64,000 nucleotides of DNA from the NCBI RefSeq assembly GCF_002086815.1, contig NZ_MVID01000003.1, positions 186,001-250,000 on the forward strand. Direction: 5' to 3'. The notes below the pieces were generated by a model, which did not search any database, was not told where the DNA came from, and saw nothing but the letters and a program-made list of their open reading frames with translations. The translations under genes were made by a program, and so were the position numbers. Each line of letters starts with the position of its first letter. Position 1 is the stretch's first letter. Below are positions 9,485 through 20,030 of the stretch, one piece after another. Source of the DNA: Mycolicibacterium parafortuitum (GTDB lineage: Bacteria > Actinomycetota > Actinomycetes > Mycobacteriales > Mycobacteriaceae).

Positions 9485-10651
9485 GTGGGACTCGAAGACC
9501 GCGACTCGGTGCGCATCCTCAGGGACGCGTTCGATCCCGCGCTCGGGTCCGAGCAACTGGTCGGCGACTTCTACACGCGGTGGTTCGCCGCCGACTTGTC
9601 CGCCCGCGACCTGTTTCCGCCGGACATGGCGACGCAGCGCCGGGCGTTCGCGCACGCGATGTGCTGGCTGTGCGACGAGCTGATCGCCCAGCGTGCGGAG
9701 GAACCCGTCGCGTTCCTCGCCCAGCTCGGCCGCGACCACCGCAAATACGGCGTCACCCCGGCGCATTACGCGGCGGTCAAGGACGCGCTGCTGGCCACCG
9801 TGCGCACCGCGCTGGCCGACCGGTGGAACGCCCGGCTGGCCGAGGCCGTCTCCGACGTGTTCACCCTCGCCGTGGAGGTGATGAGCGGGGCCGCCGATGC
9901 CGAGTCCACTCCCCCGTTCTGCGACGGCACCGTGGTCGAACACCTGCGGCCCACCCGCGACGTGGCGGTGGTGCGGCTGAAGATGGATCACCCGTTGGGC
10001 TACCACCCGGGGCAGTACCTGCCGGTGCAGGTGCCGCAGTGGCCGCGCCGGTGGCGTTACCTGAGCCCGGCGATGCCGGCCGACCCGCAGGGCCATGTGG
10101 AGTTCCACGTCCGGTCCGTGCCAGGCGGCATGGTCAGCCACGCCATCGTCGGCGAGGCCAGGCCCGGGGACCGCTGGCGGCTGGCCAATCCGCACGGCGG
10201 TATGCATGTCGACCGTGACGGCGGCGACGTGCTGATGGTCGCGGGCAGCACCGGGCTGGCACCGCTGCGGGCGCTGATCATGGATTTGGCCCGCTACGCG
10301 GTGAACCCGCGCGTGCATCTGTTCTTCGGCGCGAAGTATCCGTGCGAGCTCTACGATCTGCGCACGCTGTGGGAGCTCGCGTCGATGAACCCGTGGCTGT
10401 CGGTGACGCCGGTGTCGGAGCTGAACTTCGACCCGCCGTGGGCCGGCGACTTTCCCGACAACACCCCGCCGCGCGGGCTGCACGTGCGCCAGACCGGCCT
10501 GCTGTCCGAGGTGGTGACGCGGTACGGCAGCTGGGGCGATCGTCAGATCCTGCTGTGTGGGCGGGCCGAGATGGTGCGGGCCACCAAGGCGGCACTGATC
10601 GCCAAAGGCGCACCTGCGGAAAGGATCCAGCACGATCCGCTGGCCGACTGA
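9485..10651 (+). CDS. Type II flavohemoglobin-like globin/FAD/NAD oxidoreductase (Rv0385-like)
   Basis: A 388-residue three-part protein: N-terminal globin domain (about 1-140, with a likely proximal histidine region DHRKYGVTPAHY), a ferredoxin-reductase FAD domain (YHPGQYLPVQVP, then RYLSPA), and an NAD domain (VAGSTGLAPLRAL and a C-terminal LLCGRAEMV). The order and the FAD-site departures from classic NO-dioxygenase flavohemoglobins fit the type II group represented by M. tuberculosis Rv0385, described as lacking normal NO dioxygenase activity and oxidising D-lactate. It starts with GTG. In M. tuberculosis Rv0385 neighbours clpB (Rv0384c); here several genes lie between them. Confidence 0.88.
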   Translation: MGLEDRDSVRILRDAFDPALGSEQLVGDFYTRWFAADLSARDLFPPDMATQRRAFAHAMCWLCDELIAQRAEEPVAFLAQLGRDHRKYGVTPAHYAAVKDALLATVRTALADRWNARLAEAVSDVFTLAVEVMSGAADAESTPPFCDGTVVEHLRPTRDVAVVRLKMDHPLGYHPGQYLPVQVPQWPRRWRYLSPAMPADPQGHVEFHVRSVPGGMVSHAIVGEARPGDRWRLANPHGGMHVDRDGGDVLMVAGSTGLAPLRALIMDLARYAVNPRVHLFFGAKYPCELYDLRTLWELASMNPWLSVTPVSELNFDPPWAGDFPDNTPPRGLHVRQTGLLSEVVTRYGSWGDRQILLCGRAEMVRATKAALIAKGAPAERIQHDPLAD

Positions 10652-10675
10652 GCCCCGCATGGCAGGATCGCTGTC

Positions 10676-11578
10676 ATGGAGGAGTTCGAAACCGTCACGC
10701 TGCGTGATCCGTCGTCGGCGCTGACCGCGACCTACGTCCCGATCGCCGGCATGGTCGCGACGTCGCTGTCCGACGACGGGGTCGAACTACTCGGTCAGCG
10801 CCGCGGCCTGCAGGCCTACGTGTCCAACCACAAAACCATGGGCATCCCGATCCTGTACCCGTGGGCCAATCGGCTGAGCAGCATGGGGTACGGCGTGGAC
10901 GGCGCGGTCGTCACGCTGACCCCGGGTACCGGCGGGGTGCGCACCGATCAGCACGGCGTGCCGATCCACGGCACGTTGGGCGGCTACCGGGACTGGACGG
11001 TGACCACGCTGCTGGAGTCGCAGCTGACGGCCGAACTGGATTTCGCGGCGCGGCCCGCGCTGTTGGCGACCTTCCCGTTCCCGCACCTGCTGACGCTGGA
11101 CATCACGCTGACCGACCGCACCCTGACGGTGACGACGACGGTCACCGCGACGACCGGTGCGCGGGTGCCGATGTGTTTCGGGTTCCACCCGTACCTGCAG
11201 CTCCCGGGTGTGCCGCGGGCGCAGTGGCAGATCGAGACCCCGGCGATGCGGTATCAGCCGGTGAACGCGTGGGGTATCCCGACCGGCCGCGTCGAGCAGC
11301 GGCCGGCCGCCACGGACGTGCTCGGCGACAGGTTCATCGACGACGGGTTCGACGAGGTCCCCGAGGGATCGGTGTTCGCGCTGTCCGGCGGCGGGCGCCG
11401 CATCGAGGTCCATTTCGACCAGGGCTACACCGCCGCACAGGTCTACGCGCCCGGCGACGACGATGTCGTGTGCTTCGAGCCGATGGCCGCCGCGACCGAC
11501 GCGCTGCGCCGCGGCGGCTACCGCGAGGTGCAGCCCGGCGAGTCGGCGGTCGCGCAGTTCCGGATCAAGGTCTCCTAG
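10676..11578 (+). CDS. Aldose 1-epimerase (mutarotase) family protein
   Basis: A 300-residue cytosolic protein with galactose-mutarotase landmarks: N-R-L-S at about residue 63, HGTLGGYRDW with the probable catalytic histidine near residue 101, the GFHPYLQLPG histidine near 166, and a C-terminal CFEPMAAATDALRRGGY segment supplying the catalytic glutamate. The family interconverts anomers of sugars or phosphosugars; the exact sugar is not determined. ATG at 10676 follows the flavohemoglobin gene by 24 bases, so the two are probably co-transcribed although no functional link is evident. Confidence 0.87.
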   Translation: MEEFETVTLRDPSSALTATYVPIAGMVATSLSDDGVELLGQRRGLQAYVSNHKTMGIPILYPWANRLSSMGYGVDGAVVTLTPGTGGVRTDQHGVPIHGTLGGYRDWTVTTLLESQLTAELDFAARPALLATFPFPHLLTLDITLTDRTLTVTTTVTATTGARVPMCFGFHPYLQLPGVPRAQWQIETPAMRYQPVNAWGIPTGRVEQRPAATDVLGDRFIDDGFDEVPEGSVFALSGGGRRIEVHFDQGYTAAQVYAPGDDDVVCFEPMAAATDALRRGGYREVQPGESAVAQFRIKVS

Positions 11579-11586
11579 CCGACAAG

Positions 11587-11653
11587 ACCGCCGGAATTGC
11601 ATTCCAGCAGAGGAACTTCGAGAAGACTCCTGCCGGAACGCAATTTCGGCGGT
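11587..11653. repeat. 24-bp imperfect inverted repeat between convergent genes
   Basis: Left arm 11587-11610 and right arm 11630-11653 are complementary at 21 of 24 positions, with a 19-base loop. It lies between the convergent epimerase and hspR genes. It has no T-tract, so it could be a bidirectional stem-loop barrier or a dispersed palindromic repeat unit. Confidence 0.6.
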
Positions 11654-11660
11654 GAGCGGT

Positions 11661-12020
11661 CTAGCGCTGGTTGCGCGGCTGCCACACCACCAGCGCGGTG
11701 CTCTTGGGCCGCTGGGCGTGCAACCGCTCGACTTCGTCGCTGAGTTCGCGCACCCGCGCCTGCAGCGCCTCGACCTGATTGGTCAACTCGATGATGCGCT
11801 TGATCCCGGCGAGGTTGACACCCTCGTCCTGGGACAACCGCTGCACCTCGCGCAGCAGGTCCACATCGTGCTGCGAATATCGCCGTCCGCCACCGGAAGT
11901 ACGCTTCGGGGTGACCAGACCGAGCCGGTCGTAGGTGCGCAGGGTCTGCGCATGCATGCCGGCCAGCTCGGCTGCCACCGAGATCAGATACGTACGCGCT
12001 TCATCCTTCCGGGCGGCCAT
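11661..12020 (-). CDS. hspR: HspR, MerR-type heat-shock repressor
   Basis: A 119-residue repressor that, with DnaK as co-repressor, binds HAIR elements upstream of dnaK and clpB. The MerR-type helix-turn-helix is evident: LISVAAELAGMHAQTLRTYD, then RTSGGGRRYS, followed by DEGVNLAGIKRIIELTNQ and a leucine-rich coiled coil. It ends with the conserved KSTALVVWQPR. I place the start at 12020 by length match with other mycobacterial HspR and an AGGG six bases upstream; an ATG at 12059, overlapping the dnaJ stop by eight bases, would add 13 residues and is a real alternative. Last gene of the dnaK operon, giving feedback control. Confidence 0.95.
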   Translation of the reverse strand: MAARKDEARTYLISVAAELAGMHAQTLRTYDRLGLVTPKRTSGGGRRYSQHDVDLLREVQRLSQDEGVNLAGIKRIIELTNQVEALQARVRELSDEVERLHAQRPKSTALVVWQPRNQR

Positions 12021-12051
12021 CAGAACCCTCGCTTCTTCACGCAAGCGCTCA

Positions 12052-13236
12052 TCAGACATTCCCTGCCCATCCCGCCCGGGGGTCGAACCCACTGGCGCGC
12101 TCGGCTTTCGCGTACGCCTCCAATGCCTCTGCGGCATCGCCTTCGAGGTTCGGCGGCACCGCCACCTTCACCGTCACCAGCAGATCGCCGTGTCCGCCAC
12201 CGCGTTTCGGAACGCCGCGGCCACGCACCCGAAGGATCCGGCCGTCGGAGGTGCCCTTCGGCAGCCGGACCCCGACCTTGCCCTCCAGGGTCGGCACCGA
12301 AAGCGTTGTCCCCAATGCCAACTCATGGAAGCTGACGGGCACGCTCACCGTGAGATCGTCCCCGTTGCGGCCGAACACCTTGTCGGGCCGGACGTGGACG
12401 GTCACGTACAGGTCACCCGACGGCGCCCCACGCAGCCCGGCCTCACCCTGACCGGCGAGCCGGATACGCTGTCCGTCCTCGACACCCGGTGGGATCCGCA
12501 CGTTGATGGTGCGGGTACGCGTGGTGACCCCGGTGCCCTTGCACTCGTCACACGGGTTCTCGATGATCGAGCCGCTGCCCCGGCATTCGGTGCACGGCTC
12601 GGAGAACCCGAACGCCCCCTGGTTTCGGCTGATCACACCGGCGCCGTTGCAGTTCGGGCACACCTTCGGGCTGGTCCCGGGCCGTGCACCACTGCCATGG
12701 CAGTTCGTGCACGGCGCCGGGCTGGTCAGCCGAAGCGGCATCGCGACGCCCTTGGTGGCCTCCAGGAAGCTCAGCTCCGTCTCGGTCTCGAGATCGTTGC
12801 CGCGCCGCGGCCTGGTCGGGCGCGGCTGCTGTGCGCCGCGGCCGAACAGACCGCCGAAGAGGTCACCGATGTTCGCGCCGCCGGCCTGACCGGCGGCGTC
12901 GAACAGATCGTTGAGGTTGAACTCCTGGGCGCCGTCTCCACCGAACCCACCGAAACCGCCACCGCCGCCGCTGAATCGCCCGCGGCCGAAACCGCCGCCT
13001 GCGAACAGACGGCGCGTCTCGTCGTACTCCTTGCGCTTGGCGGGGTCGGTGAGCACCTCCTTGGCCTCGGAGGCGGCCTTGTAGCGCTCCTCGGCTTCGG
13101 AGTTGCCCGGGTTCCGGTCAGGGTGGTTCTCGGCGAGGATCTTGCGGGCGGCCCGCTTGATCTCCTTCTCGTCGGCATCAGAGGCGACGCCGAGCACCTT
13201 GTAGAAGTCCTTCTCAACCCACTCACGCTGGGCCAT
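12052..13236 (-). CDS. dnaJ: DnaJ co-chaperone (DnaJ1 type)
   Basis: A 394-residue Hsp40 that delivers substrates to DnaK and stimulates its ATPase. The J-domain (about 8-75) carries HPD at residues 38-40. A Gly/Phe-rich linker follows (about 78-105), then four CxxCxGxG zinc motifs (CTNCHGSG, CPNCNGAG, CTECRGSG, CDECKGTG) and the C-terminal substrate-binding domains. The ATG is preceded by AGGAGG. It lies 46 bases after grpE and next to hspR in the classic actinobacterial operon. Confidence 0.97.
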   Translation of the reverse strand: MAQREWVEKDFYKVLGVASDADEKEIKRAARKILAENHPDRNPGNSEAEERYKAASEAKEVLTDPAKRKEYDETRRLFAGGGFGRGRFSGGGGGFGGFGGDGAQEFNLNDLFDAAGQAGGANIGDLFGGLFGRGAQQPRPTRPRRGNDLETETELSFLEATKGVAMPLRLTSPAPCTNCHGSGARPGTSPKVCPNCNGAGVISRNQGAFGFSEPCTECRGSGSIIENPCDECKGTGVTTRTRTINVRIPPGVEDGQRIRLAGQGEAGLRGAPSGDLYVTVHVRPDKVFGRNGDDLTVSVPVSFHELALGTTLSVPTLEGKVGVRLPKGTSDGRILRVRGRGVPKRGGGHGDLLVTVKVAVPPNLEGDAAEALEAYAKAERASGFDPRAGWAGNV

Positions 13237-13282
13237 ATCGCGTCACCTCCTTACCTGTTCTCATCTGTGTTCGGTTCAATTC

Positions 13283-13899
13283 TTACGATTCTGAAGGCTG
13301 TTGGGCCCCAGAGTCGGTATTGCCGGGCCCTGACGCGCCGGGCACGGTGTCGACGACACCGACCATCGCGTGCCGGACCACGAGCTCACCGACCTTGTAG
13401 CCGCGCCGCATCACGGTCCCGAGGACGGGGTGGGTGCCCTCGCCCTCGTGCTGCACGGCCTCATGCAGCTCCGGATCGAACTCGTCGCCCTCGTCGCCGA
13501 AACCTGAAAGGCCCAGGCCCTCAAGGGTTGCCACGATCTTGTCGGCAACGGCCTTGAACGGGCCGGACTCCAGGTCGCCATGGCTGCGCGCCCGCTCGAG
13601 GTCGTCGAGCACCGGCAACAGCTGGGTGATCACCGTGGCCTTGGCCCGGTCGGCGATCACCTGCTGATCCCGCAGCGTCCGTTTCCGGTAGTTGGCGAAA
13701 TCGGCCTGGACGCGCTGCAGGTCGGCGAGCAGTTCGGCGGCCTTGCCGGCCTCCTCGGCCGTCTCACCGGCGACCCCCTCCGGGGCCGGCCCACTGGGGG
13801 CCGGCTCCGGCGACGGGTTCTCGCGCACCTGCCCGGTGTCGGGATCGATGCGCCGCTTATCGGTGACGGTTATCGGTTCCTCTGGTCGATCCGCGTCGC

Positions 13900-13903
<4 letters not shown>
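13283..13903 (-). CDS. grpE: GrpE nucleotide-exchange factor
   Basis: A 206-residue protein that releases ADP from DnaK. An acidic, proline-rich N-terminal region (about 1-45) is followed by a long coiled coil ([25 protein letters not shown]) and the C-terminal beta domain with [18 protein letters not shown]. The GTG start overlaps the dnaK stop (GTGA), so translation is coupled. Confidence 0.96.
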
Positions 13904-15774
<1,871 letters not shown>

Positions 15775-15805
15775 AGTTACTGCCTCCTGAATAGACTTTT
15801 GGTGG

Positions 15806-15826
15806 TCTGAGTGCACCGCACTCAAG
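15806..15826. promoter_or_regulatory. HAIR element 1 upstream of dnaK
   Basis: TCTGAGT-N7-ACTCAAG; the right arm is a perfect match to the HspR consensus CTTGAGT-N7-ACTCAAG and the left arm matches at five of seven positions. It lies 32 bases upstream of the dnaK start codon. Confidence 0.82.
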
Positions 15827-15860
15827 ACTGCTCCTCCCGGCGGCGCCGTGTCAAGCTTAA

Positions 15861-15881
15861 CTTGAGTCGATCTCACTCAAC
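15861..15881. promoter_or_regulatory. HAIR element 2 upstream of dnaK
   Basis: CTTGAGT-N7-ACTCAAC; the left arm matches the HspR consensus exactly and the right arm at six of seven positions. Its centre is 55 bp from that of element 1, about five helical turns, so both sites would face the same side of the DNA. It sits between dnaK and the divergent lipoprotein gene. Confidence 0.88.
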
Positions 15882-15969
15882 TTGTCGAACCGGTCAACAG
15901 AGCGGCTGCGGAATTTGTTCCCGCGTCACTTCCGTCACTTGCGCAACAGACTGCGTAGGCTAGCCATTG

Positions 15970-16515
15970 ATGAGGACGCGGCTGATCGTGGCGGGAGCGC
16001 TCGCATCGGCGGCCGTGCTCGCCGGATGCCAGTCCGTGGTGGACGGCACCGCCACCCGCGCCGGCGACGCGACGTTCACCGAACCCGACTTCCCGACGCC
16101 ACGCCCGACCAGGCCGTCCTCCCCGGCACCGTCCACCCCGGCCTCGCCGGCGCCGAGTGGGCCGGCCCGGCCCGGTGGCGAGGTGCTGCGACCGCAGGGC
16201 GGGTACGTCTTCATCGAGACGAAGTCGGGCAAGACCCGCTGCCAGCTCGACGCGCAGGAGGTCGGCTGCGAGTCCGCGTTCAGCAACGCTCCCGAGGTCG
16301 ACGGGCTGCCGGCCAACGGGGTGCGCATCAACGCCGACGGCGAACTGCAGTGGGTGCTGGGCAACCTCGGGGCGATTCCGGCGGTGACCCTGGACTACCG
16401 CACCTACTCCGCGGTCGGCTGGACGATCGAGGCCGACGAGATGGGCACCCGCTTCACCAACGACCGCACCGGACACGGCATGGTCATCGCGGTGGAGGGC
16501 GTCGAGGCGTTCTGA
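15970..16515 (+). CDS. Secreted lipoprotein of unknown function
   Basis: A 181-residue protein with a lipoprotein signal peptide: basic M-R-T-R start, hydrophobic core, and lipobox V-L-A-G-C with the lipidated Cys at residue 20. A Pro/Ser/Thr-rich linker (about 35-65) leads to a small beta-rich domain with two cysteines (TRCQLDAQEVGCES) that could form a disulfide. I do not recognise the domain. A TTG directly precedes the ATG, so the start could be three bases earlier. It diverges from dnaK; whether the HspR sites affect it is open. Confidence 0.87.
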   Translation: MRTRLIVAGALASAAVLAGCQSVVDGTATRAGDATFTEPDFPTPRPTRPSSPAPSTPASPAPSGPARPGGEVLRPQGGYVFIETKSGKTRCQLDAQEVGCESAFSNAPEVDGLPANGVRINADGELQWVLGNLGAIPAVTLDYRTYSAVGWTIEADEMGTRFTNDRTGHGMVIAVEGVEAF

Positions 16516-16565
16516 GGCCGTCGCCGGGGGTTTGACATCCGTCAGCTTCCGGGAACAGCAGGCGG

Positions 16566-17972
16566 GTGCGCACCCACGATCTGGTCGTCATCGGCGCGGG
16601 GTCGGGAAACATGGTCGTCGACGACCGGTTCTCCGGCCTCGACGTCGCGATCGTTGACGACCGCAAGTTCGGTGGCACCTGCGTCAACCACGGCTGCATC
16701 CCGTCGAAGATGTTGTCCTACGCCGCCCAGGTCGCCGACCTCGTCGCCGGCGCGGCGGACTTCGACATCAACACCGACTTCCGCCGTCCAGCGCTCACGC
16801 TAGGAGCAGAGCCTCGACTGCGCTGGACCGCCCTGCGTGACCGGGTGTTCGACCGCACCGACGCGGTCGCCGCCGCCGGCGAACAGGGCCGTCGCGACAG
16901 CGATTTCGTCACCGTCTACAAGGGGCACGCCCGGTTCACCGAACCCGGGCGTCTGCGGGTGTCGGTGGACGGGGACACCGTCGACGTCGCCGCGGAGCGC
17001 ATCGTCGTGGCCGCGGGCGGCCGGCCCGTCGTCCCCGACGTCGTCGTCGAATCCGGCCTGCCGTACCAGACGTCGGACACCGTGATGCGCCTCGACGCCG
17101 CGCCCGCCCATCTCGCCGTGCTCGGCGGCGGATACATCGCCGCCGAACTGGCCCATGTGTTCTCCGCCGCGGGCAGCCGCATCACGGTGATCGAGAAGTC
17201 CGACCGGCTGCTCGGCGGCCCGCACGACGACACGGTCCGCGACGTCTACACCGAGCTCGCCCGGTCGCGCTACGACCTGCGCTGCGGCAGCGAGATCGCC
17301 GACATCACCGGAACCGCAGGAGATCTCAGCATTCATCTGGACGACGGATCGACGGTGCGCGCCGACATGCTGCTCGTCGCGACCGGACGACGGTCCAACA
17401 GCGACCGCCTCGACGTCGAGAAGGGCGGCATCGACACCCACCAGGACGGTCGCATCGTCGTCGACCGCCACTGCCGCACCACCGCCGACGGCGTGTTCGC
17501 ACTCGGAGACGTCAGCACCGCCGTCCCCCTCAAACACGTCGCCAATCGGGAAGCCACCGTGGTCCAACACAATCTGCTGCATCCTGACGATCTGCGCGCG
17601 GTGAACCACGATCTGGTGCCCTCGGCGGTGTTCACCCAGCCGCAGATCGCGGCGATCGGACGCACCGAGAAGGACTGCCGCGACGACGGTCTCGACTATC
17701 GAGTCGGCCTGGCCCACTACTCCGATGTCGCCTACGGCTGGGCCATGCGCGACGAGAGCGGTCTGTGCAAGGTGCTGACCACCGCCGACGGGGAGATCCT
17801 CGGCGCCCACGTCATCGGGCCGCAGGCCGCCACCCTGATCCAGATCTTCGTCGTCGCAATGAACTTCGGCATCCGCGCCGACGAGCTGGCGGCCCGGCCG
17901 TACTGGATCCACCCGGCGTTGACCGAAGTGGTGGAGAACGCCCTGATCGATCTCGGAAAGGACCAGGCATGA
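16566..17972 (+). CDS. Mycothione reductase-like FAD/NADPH disulfide oxidoreductase
   Basis: A 468-residue class I pyridine-nucleotide disulfide oxidoreductase. Visible features are the FAD motif IGAGSGN, the redox-active pair in GGTCVNHGCIPSKM, the NADPH-binding region VLGGGYIAAELAHVFSAAG, the second FAD site (GVFALGDVS), and a C-terminal catalytic histidine in WIHPALTEVVENAL. The whole pattern, including I-G-x-G-S-G-N and SDVAYGWAM, tracks mycothione reductase, which regenerates mycothiol from its disulfide. It may be a paralogue rather than the main enzyme, with CVNHGC instead of the CLNVGC I recall in M. tuberculosis. GTG start. It overlaps zwf (ATGA), pairing a reductase with an NADPH source. 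Confidence 0.85.
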   Translation: MRTHDLVVIGAGSGNMVVDDRFSGLDVAIVDDRKFGGTCVNHGCIPSKMLSYAAQVADLVAGAADFDINTDFRRPALTLGAEPRLRWTALRDRVFDRTDAVAAAGEQGRRDSDFVTVYKGHARFTEPGRLRVSVDGDTVDVAAERIVVAAGGRPVVPDVVVESGLPYQTSDTVMRLDAAPAHLAVLGGGYIAAELAHVFSAAGSRITVIEKSDRLLGGPHDDTVRDVYTELARSRYDLRCGSEIADITGTAGDLSIHLDDGSTVRADMLLVATGRRSNSDRLDVEKGGIDTHQDGRIVVDRHCRTTADGVFALGDVSTAVPLKHVANREATVVQHNLLHPDDLRAVNHDLVPSAVFTQPQIAAIGRTEKDCRDDGLDYRVGLAHYSDVAYGWAMRDESGLCKVLTTADGEILGAHVIGPQAATLIQIFVVAMNFGIRADELAARPYWIHPALTEVVENALIDLGKDQA

Positions 17973-19375
17973 ACGACGCAGCGGACCCGGTCGTGCTGGT
18001 GCTGTTCGGCGCGCGCGGCGATCTCGCGCGCCGCATGCTGTTCCCGAGCCTGTACCGGCTCGCGGCGGCAGGCCGGCTGCCCGAGGACTACCGCATCATC
18101 GGGTCCGGCAGATCCTCACCCGACAGCCTTGAGGAGTTCCGGGAGTCGGTGCGCGACGGGCTGTCCGAGTCGGTCAAGGACTTCGAGCCGGCCGTCGCCG
18201 ACACCCTGCTGGAGCGCCTGAGCTTCCAGTCGGCGACCGACGAGGACGGCCACGAGCTCGCCTCGGCGGTACGCCGGGCCCGCGACGAACTCGGCGAACC
18301 GACCCAGACCCTGATCTATCTGTCGGTTCCGCCGACGGCGATGCAGCCGATGATCGAGATGCTCGGCCGCGAGGGGCTCGCCGACGACGCGCGCATCATC
18401 GTGGAGAAGCCGTTCGGCACCGATCTGGACAGCTCGCGCCGGCTCGCGTCGGCCACCGAGGCCGTCGCCGACGAGCAGTCCGTCTACCGCATCGACCACT
18501 TCCTGGGAAAGGAAGCCGTCCAGAACATCCTGGCGCTGCGCTTCGCCAACGGTCTACTCGAACCCTGTTGGAACAGTAGGCATATCGAGTCAGTGCAGAT
18601 CGACGTACCCGAGGACATCGCGTTGGAGGGCAGGGGCGGCTTCTACGAGTCGACCGGCTGCTTCCGCGACATGGTCACCACGCACCTGTGCCAGGTGCTG
18701 GGGTTCATCGCGATGGAGCCGCCGGCCACCCTGGACGCGCAGGGGCTGCGCGACGCCAAGGCGCAGGTGTTCTGCGATATGCGCCCGCTGGACCCGCAGC
18801 GGGTGGTGTTCGGCCAGTATGCCGGCTACCGCGACGAGGACGGCGTCGCCGACGACTCGGACGTCGAGACGTTCGTCGCGCTGGAGGCGTTCGTCGACAA
18901 CGACCGCTGGCGGGACGTCCCGTTCTATCTGCGTACCGGAAAAGCGCTGGGCGACAACCGAAGGACCGTGACGATCACGTTCCGCGAACCGGCCGGCGCG
19001 TTGTTCGGGGCCGACGAGACCCATCGCGACCGGCTGGCACTCGACCTGACCGAGACGCCGACGGCGGTGCTGGAGCTCAATGTGAAGAAGCCCGGCCCCG
19101 ACCTGACCGTGGAGCCCGTCGGCTCGGAGGTGCGGTTGAGCGCCGAGCGCCATGAGAACGACGGGCTCGACGCCTACGAACGGTTGCTGCTCGACGTCCT
19201 GCGCGGGGATCAGACCCTGTTCGCGCGTGCCGACGAGGTGGACCGGCTGTGGCAGGTGTGCCAGCCGGTCCTGGACCATCCCCCGCGACCACACAGTTAC
19301 GAAATGGGCTCGTGGGGGCCCGATCTAGCATTGAAGCTGCCCGGTCGGCAAGGCTGGTGGCTGCCCGATGACTGA
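17969..19375 (+). CDS. zwf: Glucose-6-phosphate 1-dehydrogenase
   Basis: A 468-residue first enzyme of the oxidative pentose-phosphate pathway, making NADPH and 6-phosphogluconolactone. The nucleotide motif reads FGARGDLARR (Arg where GASGDLA is usual), followed by VEKPFG and the substrate-binding signature RIDHFLGKE, then the long antiparallel-sheet domain ending in SWGPDLALKLPGRQGWWLPDD. The ATG overlaps the preceding reductase stop, so translation is coupled. The NADPH product is the electron donor the upstream enzyme would need. Mycobacteria often carry a second F420-dependent glucose-6-phosphate dehydrogenase elsewhere. Confidence 0.94.
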   Translation: MNDAADPVVLVLFGARGDLARRMLFPSLYRLAAAGRLPEDYRIIGSGRSSPDSLEEFRESVRDGLSESVKDFEPAVADTLLERLSFQSATDEDGHELASAVRRARDELGEPTQTLIYLSVPPTAMQPMIEMLGREGLADDARIIVEKPFGTDLDSSRRLASATEAVADEQSVYRIDHFLGKEAVQNILALRFANGLLEPCWNSRHIESVQIDVPEDIALEGRGGFYESTGCFRDMVTTHLCQVLGFIAMEPPATLDAQGLRDAKAQVFCDMRPLDPQRVVFGQYAGYRDEDGVADDSDVETFVALEAFVDNDRWRDVPFYLRTGKALGDNRRTVTITFREPAGALFGADETHRDRLALDLTETPTAVLELNVKKPGPDLTVEPVGSEVRLSAERHENDGLDAYERLLLDVLRGDQTLFARADEVDRLWQVCQPVLDHPPRPHSYEMGSWGPDLALKLPGRQGWWLPDD

Positions 19376-19390
19376 ACCGAAAGGCCGACG

Positions 19391-20014
19391 ATGACCGTTG
19401 CACAACGAGAGCGGGCCGCGCTGGTGGCAACGTTCCGCGACACCCCGCCCGACGCCCCGACGTTGTGCGACGGCTGGGACGTGCGGGATCTGACCGCGCA
19501 TCTGGTGGTGCGCGAGCGGCGGATGGACGCCGCCCCGGGCATCCTGATCCCGGCGTTCGCCAGCTATACCGAGCGGGTTCAGCAGCAGACCGCCGCATCC
19601 ACCGACTGGGATGTGCTGCTCGGCCAGGTCGCCGACGGACCGCCGATCTATTCGCCGTTCAAGCTGCTCGACCCGATCGCGAACGTCGCCGAGATGTTCA
19701 TCCACCACGAGGACGTACGCCGGGCCGGCGGCGAGTGGGAGCCGCGGCCGCTCGACGACCAGACGGTGGCGGCACTGCGCAGGCCGGTCGCGATGATGGC
19801 GCGGATGACCCTGCGCAAATCACCGGCGACGGTGGTGTTCCGCACCCCGCAGGGCGACACCCTGGCCACCGTCGGTAAGGGCCCTCAGGTCACCGTCACC
19901 GGAGACCCGGGCGAGCTGCTGATGTTCGCCGCGGGCCGCGATCAGGCGTGGGTGTCGTTCGACGGGTCCGCCGACCTCGTGGAGCAGCTGAAAAGCTCCC
20001 GCGCCGGTCTGTGA
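19391..20014 (+). CDS. TIGR03085-type DinB/maleylpyruvate-isomerase-like protein
   Basis: A 207-residue protein of the DinB-like four-helix-bundle superfamily. The N-terminal block APTLCDGWDVRDLTAHLVVRER resembles the mycothiol-dependent maleylpyruvate isomerase group, with a probable metal-binding histidine in TAHL and two more in MFIHHEDV. The C-terminal part is the MDMPI-like domain. Function is unknown; many relatives are thought to be mycothiol-dependent enzymes, which would fit the reductase/zwf pair directly upstream. It starts 15 bases after zwf and is probably in the same operon. Confidence 0.83.
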   Translation: MTVAQRERAALVATFRDTPPDAPTLCDGWDVRDLTAHLVVRERRMDAAPGILIPAFASYTERVQQQTAASTDWDVLLGQVADGPPIYSPFKLLDPIANVAEMFIHHEDVRRAGGEWEPRPLDDQTVAALRRPVAMMARMTLRKSPATVVFRTPQGDTLATVGKGPQVTVTGDPGELLMFAAGRDQAWVSFDGSADLVEQLKSSRAGL

Positions 20015-20030
20015 GCCTAGGCTGGTCATC

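Noticed and set aside
11935..13557. 540-codon plus-strand frame across hspR-dnaJ-grpE
   Set aside because: All three minus-strand genes are unequivocal, and the plus frame has no recognisable domain.
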